Shown in pieces: positions 26,022-32,798 of a stretch of 34,132 nucleotides of DNA (positions within the stretch are counted from its first letter, which is position 1; the number at the start of each line of letters is the position of its first letter). Both the position numbers and the translations under genes were made by a program. The notes below the pieces were generated by a model. The model did no database searches. It saw nothing but the letters and a program-made list of their open reading frames with translations, and was not told the origin of the DNA. The stretch comes from Acidobacteriota bacterium (GTDB taxonomy: Bacteria > Acidobacteriota > Blastocatellia > Pyrinomonadales > Pyrinomonadaceae). The DNA is taken from the NCBI GenBank assembly GCA_019639215.1, contig JAHBSH010000022.1, positions 1 through 34,132 of the forward strand. Direction: 5' to 3'.

Positions 26022-27572
26022 ATGTGTGCTTCAAAACTCGAACGTCCGGTTGCTCTTGTCATTCTCGACGGCTGGGGTCATCATGCCGAAGTAAAAGGCA
26101 ACGCAATAGCCTCTGCTCATACCCCTTATTATGACCGAATATGCTCGGAGTATCCGTGGACACTTCTTGGTTCATCAGGATCATTGGTCGGCCTAGGGGC
26201 GGACGCTCCCGGTAATTCTGAGTCGGGCCATATGAATATCGGAGCTGGCCGCATCGTTCGCTCAGTTCACACAAACATACGCGAAGCGGTCATTTCGGGA
26301 AGTTTTTTTGATAACGCCGTACTCGCGAAAGCTTTCTCAGAGGTTTCAGCACGTGCGAAAGACGTGCACTTGGTGGGACTTATCAGCGACGCAGATGTGC
26401 ACTCTTCGATGGACAATCTTTTTGCATTGCTGCGTATGGCAAAACGATACACCGGCGTCGGCAACGTGTATATCCACGCAATATTGGACGGACGTGACGT
26501 ACCGCCGCGAACCGCAGACATCTATGTTGAAGCTCTTGAAATTAAACTCGCCGACATAGGCGTCGGCCGCATTGCAACCTTGTGCGGGCGGTTCTTTGCA
26601 ATGGACAGTACTGAGAACTGGGAAAGAACTGCGCGAGCCTTTACCATGATGGTCCATGCCGAGGGCGAACGTGCCTCAGATCCTGTTTCAGCGGTCAGGA
26701 GTTCATTTTTACGCGGCATTTCAGATGAATTTATCGCGCCGATAGTGATCGAGGAAAGATCCGGTGAACCGGTCGGAAAGGTAAAAGATGGCGACCTCGT
26801 CGTTTTCTTCAATCACAGAGCGGATACAATGCGTCAGATGGTGAGGTCGCTAGCGGTGCCTGACAAGGGACTGATCGTAGCGGCGGCGAAGCCTAACATT
26901 TCTGCAGTTTGCCTCACGGAATATGATCGTGCTTTTGATCTGCCGGTCGCGTTTGAGCAAAAAACGGAGCCTAACGGGCTTGCATCGGTACTGGCTGCGA
27001 ATGGCATAAGCAACTATCGAATTTCGGAAACTGACCGAATGCCTCACGTCAGTAAGTTCATCAACTGCGGCTTTAGCAATCAGAACCCTTTCGAGCGCGA
27101 TGTTGAAGTTGCGTCCAATGATGCAGGGTTGCGGGAAATGGAACCGGAAATGAGAAGCTTTAAGATCGTTGATAAAATGGTGAACATACTTAACGATGAC
27201 CGCAATGCTTTTTTTGTAATGAATATTCCGGCACCCGGCCTACTGGCAGAAACGGGCAGCATGGAACGCACGGTCGAGGCAGTACAATACGTTGATACAT
27301 GTATTGGCGGCATTGTCAGCAAAATGAATGAGGTTGGTGGTGTGACTATCCTTACATCCTCACATGGTAATTGCGAATCGATGTTCACAGAAACAGGGGA
27401 CCCAAACCGTTTTGCAACTATGAATCCCGTTCCTTTACACATCATCGACCCGGCAGCGACCGTCACAGGCCTAAGGAAGGGCGGGTCGCTTCAGGACGTC
27501 GCACCGACCGTTCTCGGTATTCTAGGAATGACAAAACCGGCAGAAATGTCCGGCGAAGATCTCAGAACTTAG
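26022..27572 (+). CDS. Phosphoglycerate mutase (cofactor-independent) homologue with degraded active site
   Basis: A full-length, 516-residue member of the GpmI family (Pfam metalloenzyme plus iPGM_N), with [29 protein letters not shown] and GRFFAMD in the expected order. It is intact, but key residues are missing. Relative to the Geobacillus enzyme as I remember it, Mn1 ligands D403, H407 and H462 are Gly406, Glu410 and Ala465; Mn2 ligand D444 is Ser447, while D12 (Asp16), S62 (Ser66) and H445 (His448) remain. Substrate residues R191, R264 and K336 are Ser196, Thr269 and Arg339. An active manganese enzyme is therefore doubtful; a pseudoenzyme or altered activity is the likelier reading. The start at 26022 has no visible ribosome site. 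Confidence 0.85.
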   Translation: MCASKLERPVALVILDGWGHHAEVKGNAIASAHTPYYDRICSEYPWTLLGSSGSLVGLGADAPGNSESGHMNIGAGRIVRSVHTNIREAVISGSFFDNAVLAKAFSEVSARAKDVHLVGLISDADVHSSMDNLFALLRMAKRYTGVGNVYIHAILDGRDVPPRTADIYVEALEIKLADIGVGRIATLCGRFFAMDSTENWERTARAFTMMVHAEGERASDPVSAVRSSFLRGISDEFIAPIVIEERSGEPVGKVKDGDLVVFFNHRADTMRQMVRSLAVPDKGLIVAAAKPNISAVCLTEYDRAFDLPVAFEQKTEPNGLASVLAANGISNYRISETDRMPHVSKFINCGFSNQNPFERDVEVASNDAGLREMEPEMRSFKIVDKMVNILNDDRNAFFVMNIPAPGLLAETGSMERTVEAVQYVDTCIGGIVSKMNEVGGVTILTSSHGNCESMFTETGDPNRFATMNPVPLHIIDPAATVTGLRKGGSLQDVAPTVLGILGMTKPAEMSGEDLRT

Positions 27573-27591
27573 TAGAAAATACAATATTTTT

Positions 27592-27633
27592 CACCTCCGG
27601 CGTCCATCCGATTTCGGATGTCGGAGGTTTTTC
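27592..27633 (+). terminator. Long intrinsic terminator after the phosphoglycerate mutase homologue
   Basis: A two-part stem: ACCTCCG (27593-27599) with CGGAGGT (27622-27628), and an inner CATCCGA (27605-27611) with TCGGATG (27614-27620). A TTTTC tract follows. Confidence 0.85.
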
Positions 27634-27635
27634 TC

Positions 27636-27641
27636 TATAAT
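27636..27641 (+). promoter_or_regulatory. Candidate -10 element for tdk
   Basis: A perfect TATAAT with TTCGGA 17 bases upstream (27613-27618), inside the terminator hairpin. It would start transcription near 27648, about 25 bases before the tdk ATG. Only the -10 is convincing. Confidence 0.4.
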
Positions 27642-27672
27642 TGAAACTTTCCGAAAACAGTTTAGGTCAATT

Positions 27673-28296
27673 ATGGTAGAAGAATTAGCTTTCGATAATA
27701 CAGAAGAGCGCCGCAAGGTCAGACAGAACGGTACAGGCTGGATAGAGGTCATTGTCGGATCAATGTTCTCAGGCAAGTCAGAGGAATTGATAAGAAGGCT
27801 CAACAGGGCAAGAATAGCCCGTCAAAAAGTTCAGGTTTTTAAACCGCGCATAGATGCACGATATTCGGTCGAAGAGATCGCGTCGCATTCAGGCCAAAAA
27901 CATGGTTCCAACCCGGTAGCGACGGCTGCAGAGCTAAGGTCAATGGTGCGGGATGAAACACAGGTCATAGGCATAGATGAGGGGCAGTTCTTTGATATGG
28001 ACATCATTGATGTGGTCAACGAACTTGCCACTATCGGAAAGAGAGTGATAGTTGCCGGACTGGATCAAGACTACACGGGTAAGCCATTTGAACCAATGCC
28101 TCAGCTGTTGAGCATTGCCGAATTCATCACAAAAACGCATGCGATCTGTGTAAAATGCGGCGGTACCGCGAATTATTCACAACGTACTGTCGAATCTGAC
28201 GCTCGCGTCGAGGTAGGAGCTGCTGATAAATACGAGGCACGCTGCCGAAGCTGTTTCGTGCCTCATGCGGATTCGCCGACGACTCATCCGGATTGA
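27673..28296 (+). CDS. tdk: Thymidine kinase, type II
   Basis: A 207-residue enzyme that phosphorylates thymidine for DNA precursor salvage. The P-loop is GSMFSGKS (29-36), the catalytic base is Glu103 in IDEGQFFD, and the zinc-binding lasso domain has CVKC (159-162) and CRSC (191-194) around the substrate-binding TANYSQR stretch. Compared with the usual family start, there is an N-terminal extension of about 20 residues before GWIEVIVGS. It has a possible promoter of its own. It is the last + strand gene before three genes on the other strand. Confidence 0.95.
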   Translation: MVEELAFDNTEERRKVRQNGTGWIEVIVGSMFSGKSEELIRRLNRARIARQKVQVFKPRIDARYSVEEIASHSGQKHGSNPVATAAELRSMVRDETQVIGIDEGQFFDMDIIDVVNELATIGKRVIVAGLDQDYTGKPFEPMPQLLSIAEFITKTHAICVKCGGTANYSQRTVESDARVEVGAADKYEARCRSCFVPHADSPTTHPD

Positions 28297-28345
28297 AAAA
28301 GGTCCTTCAAAACCGAGCGTGGATCCGAAACACTTTTATCAGTAA

Positions 28346-28972
28346 CTAACCTTTAGGTATTTGCATTGAGTATAGTATCGCAGCAAAGGTGTCTTTCTGA
28401 TTATCAAAGTTAGATCCTTTCGTTGAGACCATTATATTGAGTTGCTGGTTCTGACCTTGATAGTTCCGAAAGGCGATCCACTGATGACGTCTTGGGCCGT
28501 CTTTGTCTTCTGGCATTGCCTCAACCCATTCGACACCTTTGACACCGTCGATCTCGAGCCAATTCACTTCCTCATACTTACCCTGTTTCATCTGTTCCAG
28601 AGCGCTTTGATATGTGGCGTCAAGACTGGTCTCTGCCGGAAATGATGACGGCATGACCGATATGGAGGCGATCAGAAAACCCTCTGCAGGCGCGCCGTAG
28701 TTCAAAGAATCCTTGCCGACGTCCATTTTTGGCCAGTTTTCAGGAACTTTCCACTTTATGCCTTGTTCAGCCCACGCGATCTCGACGCCTTTGTCAGCGA
28801 TGGCTTGTTGTGATGGGGTCATATCGGCTTGCTTCACAGTACTGGTTGAACGCTTTTCCGTGGTTGGAGCAGTATTCGTATCCGAAGAGCCCCTCAGTTT
28901 TTCCAGGCGTTCGCCAAGTCCGCACATTGTCATTACAAACAGTAAAATTCCGCCAGAAAGAAGCAGTTTCAT
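28346..28972 (-). CDS. Envelope protein, possibly DcrB/PsbP-like, function unknown
   Basis: A 208-residue protein with an N-terminal signal segment ending near Cys17 (VMTMCG). A Met at -1 makes a poor lipobox, so lipidation is uncertain. A Thr/Ser-rich linker (about 28-50) is followed by a globular domain with the pattern IAWAEQGIKWKVPENWPKM near its start and FAAILYSMQIP at its end. Entry with WKVPENW and exit with an amphipathic FAAILYSM helix resemble the Mog1p/PsbP-like fold of DcrB and LpqN, but this is only a fold-level impression. The gene converges with tdk; its stop is 49 bases from the tdk stop, and no clear terminator hairpin lies between them. Confidence 0.65.
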   Translation of the reverse strand: MKLLLSGGILLFVMTMCGLGERLEKLRGSSDTNTAPTTEKRSTSTVKQADMTPSQQAIADKGVEIAWAEQGIKWKVPENWPKMDVGKDSLNYGAPAEGFLIASISVMPSSFPAETSLDATYQSALEQMKQGKYEEVNWLEIDGVKGVEWVEAMPEDKDGPRRHQWIAFRNYQGQNQQLNIMVSTKGSNFDNQKDTFAAILYSMQIPKG

Positions 28973-29036
28973 ATTCTACTCTCCATTGATGTTATTTCAG
29001 AGATCATTTGCCGTGTGATAAGTTCAGAGAATCTGC

Positions 29037-30305
29037 CTAATCCTCTTCCCATCGCGGTACGTTGTCCTGCACAGCCGGGTCATCATCTTCACTGTCATTA
29101 TCAGCTTCCGACCTTTTTACAAAAAGATTACGCACTTTTGTTGAAAGCTCATACACTCTTTCCGATTCTTTAGCCAATAGTGGTGACGCTGTTGCCAAAA
29201 GAAGTACATAAAGAGCCGCAAATGGCTGAAGTATCTGACTCAGACCACCGGCAAGAGCAAGGTTGACGATGATGATCGCAAACTCACCGCGCGAAAGGAG
29301 TGTAAACCCGATATTTAGGGAAGCGACGCCGGACAATTTAGCCTTATAGCCCACTATCATCGAGGCGATGGTAACACCGATCAGAGACAATAATGCAGCT
29401 CCAATTGCCATCCACGCTGCATCTCCGAGCGTCATCGGGTCTATCGTCAGCCCAAACGCAAAGAAGAACACAGAACCGAAAAAGTCGCGGAACGGTACGA
29501 CCATGTGTTCCATTCTTTCGCTATGTTCGGTCTCACCGAGGATAAGGCCAAGTAGAAGTGCACCTATCGATTCAGCAACGTGGATCGTTTCTCCCAATCC
29601 GGCCAAGAGGAACAAACACGCAAAAACTACGACGACAAAGATCTCGCTGGATGATATTTTGAAAAGCCTGTTCAGAAGCGGCGTGACCATGCGCCCAAGC
29701 AGTAAAAGTCCGACGATAAAGCCTAGAGCTATACCGCCGCCGGAAATGACACCGCCTATGGATGTGGCTCCGCTTAGAACGATGCCCGATATAAGTGATA
29801 GATATACCGCCAAAAACACATCCTCGAACATCGTGATTCCGAGAATGAGTTCTGTTTCAGGATTGGCAGTTCTCCGATAATCAAATAGTATCTTGGCGAC
29901 TATCGCACTCGACGAAATGGTCGTAATACCGGCGACAATGAGTGTTTCACGCAGCCCGAAACCCAGTAAATACGCATAGGTCAGACCTGTGATGAAATTG
30001 ATAAGGATATAGATCGATCCACCGGTTACGATGGATCGGCCGGCCTTTATCAATCGAGAAACATTGGATTCAAGCCCGAGGTAAAAAAGCAGGAACAGGA
30101 CACCTATGCGTCCCATAAAAGAGATGAATGACTCAGTCCCGATAAAACGAAGATCGATAAAGCCGAGTTGCGGGGCATTAGGCCCGACCAATATACCTGC
30201 AATTATGAGAAACGGGACGGTCGAGAGATTGAAGCGATAGGCGACCAGCATCGCAAAAGCGATCAAGCCCAGTGCCAATCCAACTTCAAGTATTATGTTA
30301 TCCAT
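29037..30305 (-). CDS. khtU: CPA2-family K+/H+ antiporter, KhtU-like
   Basis: A 422-residue membrane protein with about twelve helices of the Na+/H+ exchanger fold. The sequence has PFLIIAGILVGP near the start, TISSSAIVAKILFDYRR in the core and the ion-binding acidic pair in TMFEDVFLAVYL. The tail after about residue 388 is soluble and acidic (SEADNDSEDDD). In other bacteria KhtU exports K+ in exchange for H+ and is regulated by a cytoplasmic KhtT subunit. The KhtT gene lies directly upstream, only six bases away, so they form an operon. The identification follows from the antiporter family plus its partner; other CPA2 antiporters (KefB/GerN types) are distinguished by lacking KhtT. Confidence 0.85.
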   Translation of the reverse strand: MDNIILEVGLALGLIAFAMLVAYRFNLSTVPFLIIAGILVGPNAPQLGFIDLRFIGTESFISFMGRIGVLFLLFYLGLESNVSRLIKAGRSIVTGGSIYILINFITGLTYAYLLGFGLRETLIVAGITTISSSAIVAKILFDYRRTANPETELILGITMFEDVFLAVYLSLISGIVLSGATSIGGVISGGGIALGFIVGLLLLGRMVTPLLNRLFKISSSEIFVVVVFACLFLLAGLGETIHVAESIGALLLGLILGETEHSERMEHMVVPFRDFFGSVFFFAFGLTIDPMTLGDAAWMAIGAALLSLIGVTIASMIVGYKAKLSGVASLNIGFTLLSRGEFAIIIVNLALAGGLSQILQPFAALYVLLLATASPLLAKESERVYELSTKVRNLFVKRSEADNDSEDDDPAVQDNVPRWEED

Positions 30306-30311
30306 TCCGCT

Positions 30312-30818
30312 TTAAATCTCGCCTACAGTTCCTTTCAACAATAGTTGCTTCAATTTGCTTATATTCCGGCGATCACCAGCGAGGATAAATGTCGCTCCTT
30401 CATTGATAACCGTATCTGGTCCCGGATTTACGCGCTTTTGCTGATTTGGTTCGATGATGGAGACTATTGAAGCTCCTGACATCGTTCTAGCTTCAAGCTG
30501 TGCGATGGTCTTGCCGATGGATGTAGCTCCTCTTTCGATCACGAACCATTCCAGCACCAGATCATCCAACACGACCTCGGAGGTTGGCAGAGCCTTTGGT
30601 ACATAGCTCAGGCCGCCTATTATCCCGGCGATCTGTCTTGCCTCTCCGTCCGTCACGTTCAAGACAGATGCCGGTTTGTCCAGGTTCTTTTTGCTGAAGT
30701 GATAAATTTCGCGAAGGCCGTCATCATGTATCACAACGATTAGGCGGTCTCCGCTTATTGTTTCTATCTGAAATTTCCTTCCCACACCGGGCAGGTTTGA
30801 TTCACTGATCGTTGACAT
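30312..30818 (-). CDS. khtT: KhtT-like regulatory subunit (RCK_C/TrkA-C domain)
   Basis: A 168-residue soluble protein with an N-terminal domain (about 1-85) and a C-terminal RCK_C (TrkA-C) domain (about 88-165). The starts NLPGVGRKFQIET, GDRLIVVIHDDGLREIYHF and ARQIAGIIGG match KhtT closely. The C-terminal VNPGPDTVINEGATFILAGDRRNI stretch is the usual ligand-binding end; in Bacillus KhtT this domain binds cyclic-di-AMP and controls KhtU. The ATG at 30818 has a strong CAGGAGAG ribosome site. The leader upstream is structured (see the separate entry), so the operon may be controlled at both protein and RNA level. Confidence 0.9.
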   Translation of the reverse strand: MSTISESNLPGVGRKFQIETISGDRLIVVIHDDGLREIYHFSKKNLDKPASVLNVTDGEARQIAGIIGGLSYVPKALPTSEVVLDDLVLEWFVIERGATSIGKTIAQLEARTMSGASIVSIIEPNQQKRVNPGPDTVINEGATFILAGDRRNISKLKQLLLKGTVGEI

Positions 30819-31009
30819 CTGCTCTCCTGATAAACTGGATTTTTGTTAAAGACGGGACGACAATACCTTTAATAGAGATCTGGATGATGTTTCTCATCCG
30901 GCGTCCCAATGCTCCGTTGACCGGAAAGTATTCTGCGATATGGCGGCGAACCGCCTTATTCGGGAAGCTCGAAATTGCATAGCTTTCCGTAAGAAAATGA
31001 ATACTCGGA
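30819..31009 (-). promoter_or_regulatory. Structured 5' leader of khtTU, riboswitch candidate
   Basis: Written as - strand RNA, from 5' to 3', the leader has: a 9-bp stem with one G-U pair (30981-30989 with 30961-30969); a GGCGG-UUCG-CCGCC hairpin (30942-30955); and a helix GGGACG/CGTCCC (30902-30907 with 30854-30859) enclosing a GGATGA/TCATCC hairpin (30882-30899). The ribosome site of khtT follows. No match to a known consensus could be made by eye. Confidence 0.45.
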
Positions 31010-31011
31010 GA

Positions 31012-31020
31012 TGTTATTAT
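31012..31020 (+). promoter_or_regulatory. Candidate extended -10 on the + strand
   Basis: TGTTATTAT fits TGn plus TATTAT and overlaps the khtTU -10 on the other strand. A transcript would start near 31027 and meet the terminator-like hairpin at 31031-31094. No -35 is visible. Confidence 0.3.
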
Positions 31021-31021
31021 A
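31016..31021 (-). promoter_or_regulatory. Candidate -10 element for khtTU
   Basis: TATAAT on the - strand, with a weak TAGGAA 17 bases upstream. It puts the transcript start near 31009, so the leader is about 190 bases long. Confidence 0.4.
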
Positions 31022-31030
31022 GATGAATAT

Positions 31031-31094
31031 GCCCGATTTTCCTATTCCGTGTTTTTAGCGACATCAGGACAAGAGACGTCAGCGGGCTTTTTTT
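31031..31094 (+). terminator. Terminator-like structure in the khtT-exported protein intergenic region
   Basis: GCCCG (31031-31035) and CGGGC (31083-31087) close a long loop, with a possible inner imperfect helix (31058-31065 with 31075-31083), followed by seven T residues. Together with a perfect TGATGC-AAAA-GCATCA hairpin at 31107-31122, it lies between 31027 and the ATG at 31145. Confidence 0.4.
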
Positions 31095-31144
31095 CGCAAC
31101 CGGACTTGATGCAAAAGCATCATTATTCCAGGTCATAGAACATT

Positions 31145-31870
31145 ATGAAGATAACTATATTTTTAGCTTTGTTATTATTTGCAACAGGCGTACACGCACA
31201 GATGCGAACCTTTGTTTGGCAGACTGATATGTGCGAGATGACAGGTCAATATGATCCGTTAAAATATACTGAGGAACAGTTAAAAAACACCCTTGAACTG
31301 TTCAGCCCCGATGAGATATCTCTTTCTGCGCGTGCGACGGTTTGGAATTACGCCGAGATCGAAAAACTTGACGTGGCAAAGCTGGACAGCGACTACAAAC
31401 AGATGCGTGAGCGCATTGCAACAATGCCGATAGTGAATTCGCCTTACTGGGAAAATGCCAGAAAGGCAAAATTGCGCGAGTTAGACCAGGTTTATGAATT
31501 GTCACGCGTGACTATGAAAGCCTACACCGAACCGGCAGCTCTTCGTCAATACAGCAGATCTGCGTCGTGTAAGTCCGATTATGCTGAACCGATCATTGCG
31601 GGTGGAGACAAACTGATCGCTGCCTGGAGAAAAGTGAATGAAGCTTCACAGGCAAAAAATGCTTATCCGGAAAGATTGAAGGCGAGGTTTGAGTCGCAGC
31701 TTGCTTCTCCCGAAAAACTTCAGTTCGCAATTGTGGAAACCATGGCGTTTGGATGGTGGAACTGTGCCAATCAGGATGTCGATTACGACGAGGACGCAAG
31801 TAGCGGAAAACATTCGGAAGCGTTCGACAAACTTTTTTCAAATGTTAAGTCGGTTTGCGACGAACCTTAG
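31145..31870 (+). CDS. Exported protein, function unknown
   Basis: A 241-residue protein with a signal peptide (hydrophobic core about 4-17, cleavage after HAQ). The mature part is charged and mostly helical, with KLDSDYKQMRERIATMP and ENARKAKLRELDQVYELS helices and four cysteines spread through the chain (about residues 30, 142, 207 and 238), compatible with disulfides. I recognise no family. A leader of about 118 bases, with a terminator-like hairpin and a perfect short hairpin, precedes it. The next gene also encodes an exported protein of similar size but shows no sequence resemblance. Confidence 0.7.
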   Translation: MKITIFLALLLFATGVHAQMRTFVWQTDMCEMTGQYDPLKYTEEQLKNTLELFSPDEISLSARATVWNYAEIEKLDVAKLDSDYKQMRERIATMPIVNSPYWENARKAKLRELDQVYELSRVTMKAYTEPAALRQYSRSASCKSDYAEPIIAGGDKLIAAWRKVNEASQAKNAYPERLKARFESQLASPEKLQFAIVETMAFGWWNCANQDVDYDEDASSGKHSEAFDKLFSNVKSVCDEP

Positions 31871-31996
31871 TATCTTTGTTTGATCACATTACAAGCTCCC
31901 ACAGCAAATCTTGCCGGTCAGCCCGTCTTATTAATATAACTTTCCCCAAGCCGACCTCCCGCGTATAGGTCTATTTATTATTTAAGGGGGAAATTC

Positions 31997-32719
31997 ATGC
32001 CATCATCAAACATATCAACAGGGAACATTGCCATTATTTTCTTGAGCCTTTTTGTGCTTGCCTGCGGAATTGCACGTGGTCAGAATGTAGAGCGCATATC
32101 ATTGCTGGTTGACTATGAGTCCGGCTACGGCGGAGCTGTTTATCCCGTATATAATCCGTATGTGTTCTTCAAGAATGGGATAGTTGCCAAGGAGCCAAAG
32201 GTCGCCATTGATGAGATGGATCTAAAAGCGAGGAGCAAAGATGATGCATTGCGTTGGGGAACATGGAAGCGAAGCGGCGGAAAGGTCGTGATCACATGGG
32301 ACGGCGTAAATCGAAGAGGTAAACAGGAAACGAAAGAAGCTGACTGGCCTGGATACACTGCCCATCCTGCCGGCAGGAACGACACCCTTGAGGGAGCGTG
32401 GAGCTCGACTGGCGGAGGAGGGAATATTGCCTTCGGCGGTTCGGTAGGGGTCCTGACGTCTAAACGGTTCACGTTTACCCGAGACGGAAAATTTACAACA
32501 GAAAACCTTGCTAGCACGACAGGCCCGAATATTGCCGCGTACTCAAAGAAAAACACAGCCGGAAGATATAAAATAAGCGGGAATGTGATCGAATTGGTAT
32601 TTAACAGCGGTGATAAGAGAAGACTTTTCTTTTGTTATTTAGGAAATGACAAAAAGGTCATGCGAATAGCGGGAAGCAATTATACGCCCGCAACATCGTC
32701 ACGCCGCAACAGAGAATAA
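31997..32719 (+). CDS. Exported protein, function unknown (beta-rich)
   Basis: A 240-residue exported protein. A hydrophobic segment (about 11-26) ends near Cys23 (VLACG); the motif is lipobox-like (LAC) and cleavage may be lipoprotein-type or ordinary. The mature domain is beta-rich and Gly/Ser/Asn-rich, with the AGRYKISGNVIELVFNSGDKRRLFF stretch typical of small acidobacterial exported proteins whose strands form a lipocalin-like barrel, an impression only. An excellent ribosome site (AAGGGGGA, 31984-31991) precedes the ATG at 31997. A strong terminator follows at 32731. The stretch between this gene and the preceding one (31871-31996) shows nothing else. Confidence 0.7.
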   Translation: MPSSNISTGNIAIIFLSLFVLACGIARGQNVERISLLVDYESGYGGAVYPVYNPYVFFKNGIVAKEPKVAIDEMDLKARSKDDALRWGTWKRSGGKVVITWDGVNRRGKQETKEADWPGYTAHPAGRNDTLEGAWSSTGGGGNIAFGGSVGVLTSKRFTFTRDGKFTTENLASTTGPNIAAYSKKNTAGRYKISGNVIELVFNSGDKRRLFFCYLGNDKKVMRIAGSNYTPATSSRRNRE

Positions 32720-32730
32720 AACTCTGCAAG

Positions 32731-32772
32731 GAGTGCCGCTATGAAATTTCGCATTGCGGCACTCTGTTTTTC
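32731..32772 (+). terminator. Intrinsic terminator between the exported protein gene and uvrC
   Basis: A perfect 9-bp stem, GAGTGCCGC (32731-32739) with GCGGCACTC (32756-32764), and a TGTTTTTC tract. It ends the + strand gene; on the - strand it could also end uvrC, though the tract there is poorer. Confidence 0.85.
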
Positions 32773-32798
32773 TTTATGGCCGTGTTGTCGGTTTTTTA

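Noticed and set aside
29368..29880. A 170-codon open frame on the + strand.
   Set aside because: It is antisense to khtU and shows the low-complexity Ser/Thr/Pro composition of a shadow frame.
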